Shown here piece by piece: positions 24,158-36,663 of a stretch of DNA of 64,000 nt (the first letter of the stretch is position 1; every line of letters starts with the position of its first letter). The notes under the pieces are model-generated. The model saw only the letters and a list, made by a program, of their open reading frames with translations, did not search any database and was not told the DNA's origin. The position numbers and the translations under genes are program-made. Location: the NCBI RefSeq assembly GCF_009727055.1, contig NC_052356.1, positions 590,887 to 654,886 of the forward strand, in the 5' to 3' direction. This stretch comes from Benincasa hispida (Eukaryota > Streptophyta > Magnoliopsida > Cucurbitales > Cucurbitaceae).

Positions 24158-25195
24158 ATGAGCTAGTAGAGGGACCTAATGAACCTATAGATCATGAGCT
24201 CCAATGATTTGTAATTAATCAGTTAAACTCTTCAAACCGAATTAATTGCTATTCATTAACTATCAAGGCACACCATTATAGCTCGATAGTTGCACTCTCT
24301 TCACTGTGGACATATTTCTGTCCATTTTGACCATAATCAGTAAGTAGATCATTCACAGGTCATTTGTATCTACAGTTGGGTCAAAATTACCGTTTTAACT
24401 CTATAAATACATCTTACACCTTAAGCTCCCACTGACCCTCTATTGAACAACTGATTTGTAATACCATTTATAAATCATATCCCTCTTTAGCAAGAGAGGG
24501 CGAGGCCCCGTTGTTCAAGACTAGGCATTAGCACTTAAGAGAACAATATATCTACTAACCTTAAGTCGGGTAGGAGTGAACCCATCTTGCAAAGTTATGT
24601 CCCCAGCTATCTACCCGGTCTTATCCCTAAAATGGGAGGCTTGTTGAGCAGTGTTGTTGGACTACTCTCACCTATGCAGATCAAAGAATAATCCCGAAAT
24701 AAACAGGAGTTCATAGTTAGCTCAGGATTAAGATCGGGTTATCCTAGGTCATTTTAGTTTGAAATAGTCAATTTTAACAGTCAACTCATTGCAAACTCAT
24801 TGCATCGGATGCCAGTTTATTGCATAGGATGTCGGTCGTTATAAAGAAAGTGACTATCGACAAACTCATTGCATAGGATGCTCCCACTCACATGTCTCTG
24901 CATAAATGATTTGTAGATCACATCATTTGTATCAGTATACGAAATGGGTCGCATCCAATAGTGTTACCAGGATGAATTACCCAACTTCATCCATATACTT
25001 ATGGACCATTTAGGCTATATACTATAACATAAAGTTAAAGTATTCATACTATAGCCATGGATTTGTTTATTGGATTTTCATAATAGAATGCAATATCAAT
25101 GACTTTATTGAATAAGATATTCAACAATGTTTTATTGATAAATAGAATGTTTAACACAAAATTTACGAACTGCGAGTTCTAAGACATTCCCAACA
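24158..25195 (-). repeat. Reversed copia LTR fragment (A family)
   Basis: Read on the minus strand it starts TGTTGGGAATGTC at 25195 and follows the A-family LTR (compare the reversed LTR at 39326-41283) to about 24158, where it is cut off. Confidence 0.75.
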
Positions 25196-27021
25196 ATCGA
25201 GACATATAAGTGGATCGTGCTTTAATAGATAACCTAAATGGTCTATAGTATGTGGATAAAGAAGGGATACTTTATCCTAATGACACTATGAGTATTACCC
25301 GTTTTGTAGGTGTTACAAATGTTGTAAAGTGCTACAAATGATCTGATCCTGATCATTCATATATTAGACATGCGAGCGGGGATACTCTATACAGAGGAGT
25401 TTGTATAAGATCGAACCACGAAATGTTTAGTCTCGTTATATAACGTCATTCATAATTGAGACTTTTATTTCACTAGGATAACCATAAGTAACGTGACCTT
25501 AATCCTGAGTGAGTTGTGAACTTCTGCCTATGAGGGGGTCATTTGATTTGCATGGGTCAAGTGGTAAGATCGCCGACTCAAACCTACCACTTTGGGGATT
25601 CGTCTGATTGAGGAGCTGAGAACTCAGTTACACAAGACAGAATTCACTCCTTCCCCATAGCAGGGTAAGTAGATAAATTGCTCCTATAAGGGCTGATTCC
25701 AGGGCTTGAACAATGTGGCGCTACACCTTCTCTTGGCACGAGAAGGGTTTAGTCATAGTGGGACTATGATCTATTGTTCATTAGAGGAATCAGTGGTACT
25801 TGAGAAGTTAGATGTAACTATTGGGGAAAACTGGTAAATTGACCCAACTGTACTTACGAGCGATTTGTGAAGGGTCATCGTACTAATGATTGGTTATATC
25901 CAATGGACATAGAAATATATCTATAGTGCGAAGAGTGCAGTTGTCGGTCTTTAGTGGAGTGCCCGACAATTAACAGATGGTGGATTTCGTGATTAAAGAG
26001 TTTAGTCAGTTATTCACGTACTGTTGGAGCTTCAAGTTATAGATCCATAAGGTTCCCTTGGTAGCTCAATGGATTCAAGTTGAGAATCAGTTTTTAGGTT
26101 AGTTTGAAATGTTCAAATTAACAAGAGGGAATTTGATTATATATGATTTAATTAAATTAATTCAATTATATGTGATATAATTGATTTGATGTATTTGATA
26201 CATTATTTGATTGGAGGAATTAGTATAAATATGATTTATATTAAATGCCATAAAAGAGAAAAAGAACTATGGTTTATATGTTGCATATGATGCAATATTA
26301 AAACTATAGGTGATTAATATATTATGATAAGTTAGTAATTATATTTATTTATAAATTATTAATTACGAGATAATTAATTCTTTCTCCAATAACTATCTTA
26401 CTGGGTGGCTTCTTTTACGGTTTATGGTAATTGGTGGATAAAGAAGAAAAATAGTTTTCATTATTGATTCCACACGCTACACGAAAGAAGTAATTTGATT
26501 ACTTTAGAGAGACTAAATGAACGCATCGGGTTTTCAATACGATATAACCCGTTTCTACACAACCGAGTATCAAATCTATACGATAAACTTCTTCCTTCTG
26601 TCGCATACCTGATCATCTACTTCCTCCATCCCTATCCAAAATCACACAAAGCCCACAACTCCCAGATTCTCACACCGAGAATACCAAGGTAACCTTATAG
26701 TGGTGTCGAGTTCTATTCGAGGATCGAGGATCGAATTGTACTCGCTGGTGATCGAGGATTTTCCAGTTCGTGTTGTTTGCTGAGTTGCTCGTAGCATTCA
26801 TGCTGTTGGACGCATTGGTGATCAATCGAGGGAAATACGTGAAGAAAGGATTCTTCAAAGGTATTGTCACTCGATCCCTTACATTTACTTTGAAGCATGC
26901 TGTAATTTATTCTTGAATGCATAATTTGTTCTGTTTGATTGTAAATGTTTATGTTCTTTCACAATAGAGTTTGGAACGATCCGCTTCCGCTCACTGGTTC
27001 TCTAATTTTAGAGTTCCTTCA
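25196..27021 (+). repeat. 5' LTR of copia A, lacking its first ~200 bp
   Basis: Starts inside the LTR (GACATATAAGTGGATCGTGC matches 38871 onward, about 200 bases into the 3' LTR) and ends GAGTTCCTTCA before the primer site. Its end matches, in reverse, the solo LTR at 39326-41283. Confidence 0.8.
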
Positions 27022-27023
27022 AT

Positions 27024-27037
27024 TGGTTTAAGAGCCA
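27024..27037 (+). promoter_or_regulatory. Primer binding site of copia A
   Basis: TGGTTTAAGAGCCA matches the tRNA-iMet-type site TGGTATCAGAGCCA with two changes, three bases after the LTR end. Confidence 0.75.
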
Positions 27038-27570
27038 GGTTGTTCTGATATTCCAAATTTCATTGCTATATTGAATTTCATTTACCGTCTTGGTGGGTTT
27101 TATAAATTCTGCAATGCGTTTAAGTGTTAGATGTTTTTGTGGATATGGATTGATGGATGTTTACAGGATAATTGCTTCTATTTAAACCTTTATTTACATT
27201 TCCAAAGTTAATTTGTAAGGGCCCCTACATTTTTTGTCATAATTAACTTGCTATTGCGTATGTATTCAAGTTTTTGTTTGGTTTAAGTCGTTCATGATGA
27301 AGCTTCAGATGCATGGAGATGTTGTTCGCTTCGAGGAAGAAGACCAAAGGTTTGTTGCATCGTGTACCCTAGGCTAAACAATCGTTTAGATTTAGATATG
27401 CGATCGTGTAGAAAATTTATACTCGATCGTGTAATATTTGCTAAACAATCGCATAGCTAATGCTACGCGATCGAGTAAAGAGTTTACTCGATCGTGTTGC
27501 ATTGGCTACTCGATCGTGTAGACACTTGGAGTAAACAATCACTGAGTATATGATACTCGATGCATGGCAT

Positions 27571-27840
27571 ATGCACTAAACGATCGTGTAGGCCAGCATG
27601 CTCATCGCATGGTTACTGGCTACTCAATCACTCGGTATACGATACTCGATGCTTGCTCCTCGGTCGTTTAGACAATCATGCTTCTGTCTCTTATACACAT
27701 CTAGATGTGTATAAGAGACAGCAGCACATGCACTAAACGATCGTGTAGGCCAGCATGCTCATCGCATGGTTACTGGCTACTCAATCACTCGGTATACGAT
27801 ACTCGATGCTTGCTCCTCGGTCGTTTAGACAATCATGCTT
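27571..27840 (+). repeat. Exact 113-bp duplication flanking the adapter (27571-27683, 27728-27840)
   Basis: Both copies start ATGCACTAAACGATCGTG and end GACAATCATGCTT with no visible difference. Together with the adapter between them this indicates a misassembled read junction rather than a biological tandem repeat. Only one copy is likely real. Confidence 0.92.
27684..27721. other. Tn5 mosaic-end pair (Nextera mate-pair junction adapter), assembly artefact
   Basis: CTGTCTCTTATACACATCT is followed directly by its reverse complement AGATGTGTATAAGAGACAG. These are the two 19-bp Tn5 mosaic ends joined as in the Nextera mate-pair junction adapter. It is flanked by the same 113 bases on both sides (27571-27683 and 27728-27840). 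The conceptual frame starting MCIRDS at 27705 is adapter-derived. This is not plant sequence. Confidence 0.97.
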
Positions 27841-29321
27841 ACTCGCATAGTCGTTGTCTGAAAGATTGCATAGCATGTGTTACTCGATGTGCGCTGCATG
27901 ATTGCGTGGCTTTCATGCTCATCACATAGTCCAAAGACACGCGATCCACGCTACACGATCGTTTATACTCGATAGGCGTTACTCGAAGATCTGAAGGAGT
28001 TACTACATGATCAAGTGACGAGGCTTCGCCCGGGCGGTTCAAGACCCAATTCGCCTGTTTGAACCAGTTGACTCAATGCTTTTTGTAATAGTTAGCTTTA
28101 TTTTTCAGTTTTGAGGCTAATTATCCCTGTCCATCAATTTTTTTTTATGAATGTACATGTGATGTATGTTTAATTATATGCCATAATGTATGTCATATAG
28201 TTTTAAAACCCACCATAGGTTATGCATTTATTCATGCATCATCTTTATATTATGTGTTATAATATAGTAGTTTGCATGATTAAATTACATTAAAGCATGC
28301 TCATGCATCATATAATATAAGAATTATAATATATACATGCATTTAAGCATATCCATGCATCATCTTTATATTATGAGTGTTATAGTATAAGGGTGTATGT
28401 TAGCATGTATGCTTAGTTCATTACAAGTTATATAAAAGTTATATATAGTAATGAATGAACAATGCATGAAACATGACACTTAGGTTCATTTATAAAAGTT
28501 ATAAATGCCTTGTGGATGTCTAGCTTAGCAATGGGTTGATTTTTATTGTTTCATTAGTTATAAGAGTATAATTAATGAAATTAAGATTAAAGTCAATAAG
28601 AAAGACATGCATGAAAACTTAGGCTTTAATCAGGTTTTAAAAGAGTTTTAAAATTTTATTAAGATAGACCTAAGATCACAGTTCTAATGAGATTAGATAC
28701 CTAAGTTTAGTCTTTTAATTTGGTGTAATAGGAATAAATTGACTAATAAAATATTAAATATGTACCAAATCTATCTATAAGAGACCTTTTGTCTCAGGCG
28801 GATTCTGGCTAGGCTGAGGTATTTAAGCTGACAGAAACGGGACACCCCTACCTAGGAATCTACCTGGAAAAATGAATCATATAGATTTGTTGCATTCATG
28901 AAAATTTGATGATAGTCTGTTAAAGTATTTAATAAGACTTGAATCAAACTTGTTTAATCATCAAAAGAAAGTTGTTTTTTTAGCAAATTAAACTTCCACT
29001 TAGTTAAAATCAGTAGTCAGATTTACTAAGTTAATTAATCCCTAAGTAGAACATTCAATGGGAGGTACTTGGGGTATATGATACTTCACTTAACCTCTAC
29101 ACATTTCTCCCTAAAAGTTCACACCGTGAGATCTATCCTCGGCCACGAGGCACCCCTGGAATGTTCCCCTATAGGATGGTGTTTGGGTAGGTCGATACCA
29201 AGGTAAATGGAGAGAATGTTCATAGTAAGTGGGAGCGGGACGTGTGACAACATATCCCACGGTCTCTCTCATTAGGTTGGATAGCGTTTTCATGCTACGC
29301 CTCAAGGCACCCTAGGAATGT

Positions 29322-31477
29322 TGTAACGACCTGACCCCCTAGGACTTAAGTTAGGTCGTTACTAAATACATGCATGCATGGAACTTAAAACGACACTCTT
29401 TTATGGTGAAATAAATGCTAAATAAATAAGGTAAGTGCAAAAGACTTTCATTAAATTCAAATATTAAAAACAACAAGGGTACCCATAAATCATAAATGAT
29501 AATAAATAAGTCTAAAAACGATTCTTAATAGTAAGTTTCAAACATCAAAACTGAAAGTTAAGAAAACATGAAAAGAAATCTAAATCTCATGAGCGGAAGC
29601 ATAAAACTAGTCCCAGTGGCTCGATCACGAATTTTACTTGTCCATCGCCGGTGCATCTCTACCTTTACCTGAAAACAAACAAACATGAGAATGAATGAGT
29701 ATAAAATATTTAGTAAGTAACCCCACTACTGGGGTCAGGTTAGGCATCTATGTCCTCTAGATGCCTACCTCCAGTGGAACATATAAACTGTCCTAATCCT
29801 CATGGGACACATACATACATGAAAAACAGAGTTCTATCCTACTATAGCTAAATATGGCCACTACCTCTGGTGAATTCCGAAGGAAACACAAACTGGTGAA
29901 TCCCGGAGGAAACACAAACTAGTGAATCCTGAAGGAAACACAATATCTGGTGAATCCCGAAGGAAACACAAACTAGTGAATCCCGAAGGAAACACAATAT
30001 TTGGTGAATCCTGAAGGAAACACAAGCTGGTGAATCCCAAAGGAAACACAATATCTAGTGGGCATTCTAACTAATCAGTAAAATCACTATCACAATCTCA
30101 ACATCACAATCTCAACATGGTTCAATATCATACATATACACCTCATCATCATGATTCTACAATATACATATAAATTTCTTCATCATAGCTTTACAACATA
30201 TGTATGCATCTCATCCTCCTCAAATTCAGCAGGATCTCCAATAAAAATAATATACTCAAATCATACTACTATTCAAACATCTCTATGCGCAACTAGCCTT
30301 TTAAACTCTCATATCAACAAGGCATACATAAACATCAAACTATCAATATATCCTCCGTAAATCATATTTGTCAATTCCTAACTCCAGTCATTTAAAACCT
30401 CAGTCAATGAAGGCAGACATAAATATCATGCTAACTAATAACCCTCAATAAATCATAATGATCATTGTCAGCACTAGGGCAGTTCCAGTAGTAAGATTAC
30501 TTACCTCAACTATGTAAAAAAACGTAAAACAAAATCTCCTTAGAACTTCTTTAGCACACTTGAATCAACCTAAAGTTGTGGCCATCTTCACCAATTTTCC
30601 AAGGTTTTCCTCAAAATTCCAGCAAGGAACGGGACAATGGCACCCGACGGCACATCAACTTGTGGCTGCCATAGATAGGCAGCGTGTGTTTCTGTCGGAC
30701 GGCATAAATTGTTTAGGCTAGCGGCTGGTAGTGAGGGTCTTGCATGAGAAGGGTTTGCGAGAGTGGGAGAGAAGGGGAATTTCGAGTTTACAGATTTTAT
30801 TCAGCAACGATTAAGAACAAAAAAAAGCTTCAAACAACGATCCAACCGTTTAAAATGAAACACTATATGTCTCAAACATACTGACCAAATTTGATCACGA
30901 TCCAACGGTTCAAATTCTAGTAATCAACAATTTTGTGGAAGCTATCGCTAAAAAATCGAATTGCTTTCTCTCCCAATTTTTGACCTCTTTTCACTCATAT
31001 TTAATTTCGAAAAAATCTCAATTCTTTTATTTTTTCCAAATTTTGAAAAGATGAATAAAATATTTTATCACAATATCTCCAAAAATCTCCAAAGATTCTA
31101 TTAAATTTAGAAATCAATTAACTTTTCAAATTATCTTAATTTAGGCTTCAAAAACCAAAATTAAAGGGCATAAGATCCATCGATTTGATACAAATTAAAT
31201 CCTTCCAAATATTTAAATCAATTCAAAACCCCATGAAATTAATTATCTCTTTTAATTTTTTTTTTTTAAGTTTGCCCTAAAATCCAAAATCAAATGGAAG
31301 CAAAATTCAATATTTTCAAGATAATCAGTTCGAATATCTAATCAATTAAATTCAATTTAACCAATAAAATTTTTTCAATTATTTCAATTTAACTCCAATT
31401 TTTCAAATGAAAGGGAAATTTATACTCAATAATTTTAGATAATTAACTTAAATTTTCTTGAAATTCGGGATGTTACA
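29322..31477 (+). mobile_element. Solo gypsy-type LTR (2156 bp) with perfect AATGT target duplication
   Basis: It starts TGTAACGACCTGACC and ends GGGATGTTACA. AATGT stands on both sides (29317-29321 and 31478-31482). Removing it rejoins the copia leader (CTAGGAATGTCCCCCT). It has no internal region. It contains a minisatellite at 29867-30054. The superfamily is inferred from the ends. Confidence 0.85.
29867..30054 (+). repeat. Minisatellite, 7 units of alternating 26 and 28 bp
   Basis: Units read CTGGTGAATCCCGAAGGAAA then CACAAA or CACAATAT. The minus-strand frames across it are only the repeat translated. Confidence 0.88.
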
Positions 31478-31917
31478 AATGTCCCCCTAAAGGATGGTTG
31501 TATTTGCACGAGTCTGTATCTGATCTTCAGAAATGGATAGGGTTGCTTTAGTCTCTTGTCCTAATTTGCTTTTTCCCTATGGTGGGCACATTAGAGTGGG
31601 ACTCTAGGGCCTAAAATGAGGGGTTACACTTACATGAAATTGTTAAGGAAGTTAACAAATTCTGGAACAAACAATGGTGACTGTTAGAGTCAATTACAAG
31701 GAGTTGTTTCCGTCTAATGGTTGAGATTGTCTCATCCCAATGAAGAGGCACTTGATCATCCCAACAGTGACTTTTGTCCTGCCTCACTAGGGCATCATTA
31801 CAAAATAGATGTCACTTAGGGTACAATAGAACTATTTTGCTAAAAATTAATTGGTGTTAAAAGTGGTAATGCAAGTAGACTCATTAAGTTTGTTCTTTTT
31901 TCAGCAACTTTTATAAT

Positions 31918-33530
31918 ATGGCTACCACTACTCTTGCACTTTTAGCTGTCGATAAACTGACTGGTGAAAACTATGCTAGTTGGAAAAACACGATAAACAT
32001 GATACTTATCATCGATGACCTTAGGTTCGTCCTTATGGAGAACTATCCTCCTATTCCACCTCCCAACGCTGCTCAAAATATTTGACAAACGTACGAGAAA
32101 TGGACATGGGCGAACGAGAAGGCCCGAGCGTATATCTTGGCCAGCCTTAATGACATTTTGGCAAAGAAACATGAGCCCATGATCACTACATGCGAGATCA
32201 TGGAGTCCCTGAGGGGAATGTTCAGACAACTGTCCACGCAGCTCATGCACGACGTTCTTAAGTTCATCTTCAACTCCAAAATGAAGAAGGGAACCTCTGT
32301 CCGTGAACATGTTCTGAACATGATGGTCCACTTTAATGTGGCGGAGATGAACGTGTCGAGCATTGATGAGGCCGGTCAATTTAGCATTATTCTGGAGTTG
32401 TTACCAAAAAGCTTCCTTCACTTTGTTAGCAACGCTGTTGCACTATTGCTGTCATCTTCTTCTCTTGGACCACGCCTTTCGCGCCTATCGGCGAGAACTA
32501 GGCTTGGCTTGGTTAGTAGTGCCCGCATTGAAAGATCCAACAGTCAAAAGGGAAACAGAAGGTGAAATAGTAGGGAAAAAGAAAAGTAATAAACCTGCAA
32601 ATATTGGAAAAACTACAACTGTTGTTAACCAAGGAAAATAATTCGTAGTAAAAACAAGATACACTTGGACTAAAAAAACCCATGTTCGAAAATGAAATAA
32701 AAAATAAATATATATATGTATATTTATTTTCGAGCAGAAAGAGTTTTTGTCGGTAAAAAAGAAATCAAATGTATTCAAGGGGGCTTTTAGAGAACCCTTG
32801 AATTTGACATATAGGTTGTTTAATCAGTCATTCCCAGACGATTTGACCGATCCTGCTCCTGCCACCACATTTTCACAGAACTCATCTTCTTTCCTTTTTT
32901 GATTACCTCGGATTAACCAACCAAAATTAGCTTTCGTCATTATATATTTAATAGAAGCAAAAGCCTCAGTCATGGTCGGACGGTAGTCAAAAAGTCATAG
33001 CAAACCCCGTAGCTCCATAGCGGAACTAGTCACTGGCTACAGCCTTCTTTCCTACCGAACCGGAGGCAGCCGAGAATGTTATGTCAAGCATATCTTCTAC
33101 TATGTAGGTATGGTGTTCCCCCTTGACTTGACTCTCCTAACGTCGAGCTAAGTGACTTCGTAACCTGAACAAAGTTGATTACAACCTTACAACTTTACTC
33201 AATAAGTTGCAGCCATTCCAATCCTTGCTGAAAAGTAAAGAGAAAAGGCTAGTAAGGAAAATGTTGCTTCATCATCCAAAAAGTTCCACCGAGGTTATAA
33301 CTCTAGAACAAAGTCTACACCTTCTTCTTCCGGCACCAGCAAGTGGAAGAAGAAGAATGGTAGTAAGAGGAAACGGAAGGCTCCTGCTAACCCACAACTT
33401 GTCGCTCCGCAGGTAGGCGACCAGCGTCGGTTGACAAGGGAAAGTGTTTCCACTATAACCAAGATGGGCACTGGAAGCGAAACTATTCTCGTTATTTGAA
33501 GGAAAAGAAGAAGGCAAAACAAGGTAAATA
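31918..33530 (+). pseudogene. Copia A gag, with stop and a 726-bp insertion
   Basis: ATG at 31918 opens a copia (UBN2-type) gag: LLAVDKLTGENYASWK, MILIIDDLRFVLMENYPPIP, a stop at 32083-32085 where Trp is expected, then EKARAYILASLNDILAKKHE, IMESLRGMF and EGTSVREHVL-like GTSVREHVLNMMVHFNV. The frame is cut after FVSNAV at 32439 by a foreign segment, and resumes at 33166 (NKVDYNLTTLLNKLQPFQSL). The zinc knuckle near 33444 is CFHYNQDGHWKRNY; its second and last Cys are changed to Tyr, so it could not bind zinc normally. Compare the intact knuckle of copia B at 48433. Confidence 0.85.
32440..33165. other. Foreign 726-bp insert in copia gag, possibly organellar DNA
   Basis: Gag sense stops after GCTGTT and resumes with TGAACAAAGTTGATTAC, exactly where the related gag at 48186 continues, so the segment is a clean insertion. 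It has no LTR edges, no terminal inverted repeats, no obvious target duplication, and a base composition more even than its surroundings (for example GAACCGGAGGCAGCCGAG, TAACGTCGAGCTAAGTGAC). This looks like filler DNA such as mitochondrial or plastid sequence, but I cannot name its source. Confidence 0.55.
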
Positions 33531-36500
33531 TGAGTTACTGGTTTTGAAGACGTTTTTAGTGGAGAATGATGATTCTGCTTGGATTATAGACTCTGAGGCC
33601 ACTAACCATGTTTATTTTTCATTTTAGGGAATTAGTTCCTAGCGGCAGCTTGAGATTGGTGAGATGACGATGTGAGTTGGCACTAGGCACGTCGTCTCAA
33701 CTGTGGTAGTGGGAAGCCTCCAATTGACTTCACAGAATAGGTTTATCATTTGAATGATGTATATGTAGTTCCCGATTTAAAAAGGAACTTAATTTCTGTA
33801 AATTTGTTGCTTGAATGTAATTACACCTTAAACTTTTCAGTAAATAAAGTGTTTATTTCGAAAGATGGTGTTGATATATGTTCAGCTCAACTAGAAAAAA
33901 AAATTTTATGTGTTAAGGCTGTTAGCAACAAACTCCCTCCATAACATAGAGATGTTTAAAACTGTCGTAACTCAAAACAAATGACTTAAAGTTTCTCCTA
34001 AAGAAAAGGCCCAACTTTGGCACCTTCGTTTAGGGCACATTAATCTCAAAAGAATTGAGAGGTTGGTGAAGAATGGACTTCTAAGCAAGTTAGAAGAAAA
34101 TTCTTTACTTGTGTGTGAGTCATGCCTTGAAGGTAAAATGACTAAAAGACCATTTACTGGAAAAGGTTATAGGGCCAAAGAGCCCCTAGAGTTATTGCAT
34201 TCAAACCTTTGTGGTTCGATGAATGTGTGAGCTAGGGGAGGTTATGAATACTTCATCACTTTTACTGATGATTATTCAAGGTATGGGTACGTTTATTTAA
34301 TGCAACATAAGTCTGAGTCCTTTGAAAAGTTCAAAGAGTTCAAGGATGAAGTTGAAAATGCATTAAGTAAAACGATTAAAGCACTTCGATCTGATCGGGG
34401 TGAAGTGTTTTTGGATTCTGAGTTCTTGAACTATTTGATAGAACATGGAATAGTTTCCTAACTCTCAACACCCGGTACAACTCAGCAGAATGATATATCG
34501 AAAAGGAGAAATAGAAACCTGTTGGACATGGTTCCATCGATGATCTATTACGCTTCCTTAACGGACTCATTTTGGGGTTTTGCAGTAGAGACTGCAGCTT
34601 ATATCCTCAACTGTGTTCCCTCTAAGAATGTTTCCAGAATACCTTTGGAGTTGTGAAACGGGTGTAAAGCTAGTTTACATCACTTCTACATCTAGGGTTG
34701 CCTAGCACATATGCTTGAAACTAATACTAAGAAACTGGAACCACATTCGAGGTTGTGCCTATTTGTAGGCTACCCCAAAGGGACATGAGGGGGTAACTTT
34801 TATGATCATAATGAAAACAAAGTGTTTGTATCGAAAAACTCTACTTTTCTTGAGGAGGATCATATAAGGGAGCACAGTCCAAGAAACAAAATCGTGTTGA
34901 ATGAGCTTTCTAAAGAAACTACTGAAACATCAATAAGAGTTGTTGAAGAGCCTGCTACCTCAACAAGAGTTGTTAATGTGAGTTCATCTAGTAGGTCAAA
35001 TCCACCTCAAGTGTTGAGAGAACCTCGACATAGTGGAAGGGTTATGAACCCTTCTATTCGTTATATGTGTTTAACTGAAATCCTAGCTATGGTAGCTGAT
35101 GGCAAGGTTGAAGACCCGTTGTCTTACAAGAAGGCAATGAAAGATGTTGACCGAGATGAATGGGTCAAAGCCATGGATTTTGAGTTGGAGTCTATGTACT
35201 TCAACTTAATTTGGGATCTTGTAGATCAACTTGATGGGGTTACACCTATAGGTTGTAAATGGATCTACAAGAGCAAACGAGGTACTGATGGGAAAGTGAA
35301 AACCTTCAAGGCTATACTGGTGGCAAAGGGTTATACCTAGGATGAGGGAGTTGACTATGAGAAGTCTTTCTCGCCTGTTACCATGCTGAAGTCTATCTGC
35401 ATCCTCCTATCCATTGCCTCATATTATGACTATGAGACATGGCAAATGGATGTCAAGACTGCTTTTCTGAATGGCAACCTTGAGGAGACCATTTATATGG
35501 TGCAACCCGAGGGATTCATAGCCCAAGGTTAAAAGCAAAAGGTTTGCAAGCTAAATCGGTCCATTTATGGACTGAAATAGGCATCTTGATCTTGAAACCT
35601 AAGTTTGATACTGCGATCAAATCATATGGCTTTGACCAAAACTTGATGAGCCTTGTGTCTACAAGAAAATCATCAACGATTTAGTAGTTTTCCTAGTGTT
35701 GTATGTAGATGATATCCTACTCATTGGGAATGATGTAGGTTTACTGTCTTTAGTTAAGAACTGGCTAGTTACCCAATTCCACATGAAAGATTTGGGAGAG
35801 GCTCAGTTTGTTCTTGGGATTCAAATCTTTCAAGATCTAAAGAACAAAATGCTAGCACTATCTCAGGCATCGTACATTGACAAGGTGTTGATCAAGTACT
35901 CAATGGAAAACACCAAGAGGGGCCTATTGCCTTTTCGACATGTAGTTACATTGTCTAAGGAACAATTTCCAAAGATACCTCAAGAGGTTAAGGAAATGAG
36001 ATGGGTACCCTATGCATCTGCCATTGGCAATTTGATGTACGCGATGTTATGTACTAGACCTAACATTTGCTACATTGTGAGGATAGTCAGTAGATATCAG
36101 TCTAATCCAAGATAGGGTCATTGGACAACCGTCAAGAACATCCTCAAGTATCTTCGGAGAACAAGAGACTACATGCTTGTGTATGGTTTTAAGGATTTGA
36201 TGCTTATAGGATACACGAACTCTAATTTTCAAACTGATGAGGATTTTCAGAAATCCACTTCAGGGTTAGTGTTCACTTTTAATGAAGGAGTATGGCGAAG
36301 CACCAAGCAAGGGTGCATCACTGATTCCACCATAGAGGTCGAGTATGTAATAGCTTGTGAAGCTTCTAATGAGGACGTTTGGCTCAGGAAGTTTTTAACT
36401 AATCTAGAAGTTGTTCCTGACATGTCTAGGCCCATCACCCTTTATTGTGATAATAGTGGTGCTGTGATGAACTCCCGTGAGCCTCAGAGTCTAAGTGCGG

Positions 36501-36663
36501 CAAGCACATAGAGCGGAAATACCATCTCATCCAAGAGATTGTGCATCAAGGGGAGGTGATTGTCATGAAGATAACTTTGGAGCACAACGTTGCTGATCTG
36601 TTTACAAAGGCTATCATGGCTACACTGTTTAAGGGTCACCTGCAGAGTATGGATCTATGGAAC
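33531..36663 (+). pseudogene. Copia A pol: protease, integrase, RT, RNase H
   Basis: Protease shows WIIDSEATNHV (DSG changed to DSE, catalytic Asp kept). Next are YVVPDLKRNLISVNLL and the integrase zinc part (WHLRLGHINLKRIERL, CESCLEGKMTKRPF), then the integrase core (FITFTDDYSRYGYVYLM, ALRSDRGEVF, GTTQQNDISKRRNRNLLDMV, FWGFAVETAAYILN). The linker frame at 34822-35340 leads into RT (DEWVKAMDFELESMYFNLIW, KWIYKSKRGTDGKVKTF). The YVDDILLIGND catalytic motif at 35702 is intact. RNase H follows (YASAIGNLMYAMLCTRPN, then STIEVEYVIACEASNE). The end (DLFTKAI, LFKGHLQSMDLW) is just before the inserted LTR at 36664. At least eight stops or shifts are seen. Non-functional. Confidence 0.88.

Larger units (their letters stand above)
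27370..27970. repeat. Array of ACTCGATCGTGTA / TAAACGATCGTTTA motifs
   Basis: Dozens of copies of short words around CGATCG, many self-complementary. One part is duplicated artificially around the adapter at 27684-27721. Confidence 0.75.
27038..31917 (+). other. Long untranslated leader of copia A (with insertions)
   Basis: Non-coding leader between primer site and gag, about 2 kb once the solo LTR and the artefact are removed. It holds the CGATCG array (27370-27970) and, from about 28080, text matching the leaders at 20880-22590 and 46140-47660. Such long leaders are shared by all copies of the family here. Confidence 0.7.

Noticed and set aside
23953..24207. 84-codon frame with Ser/Thr run
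   Set aside because: It crosses from a gypsy LTR into a reversed copia LTR, so it is chance.
27705..27929. 74-codon plus-strand frame beginning MCIRDSS
   Set aside because: Its start lies in the adapter sequence and the rest is a translated CGATCG array.
29848..30051. Two minus-strand repeat proteins (FPSGFTSLCFLRDSP-type)
   Set aside because: They are translations of the 26/28-bp minisatellite inside a solo LTR, without start context or relatives.
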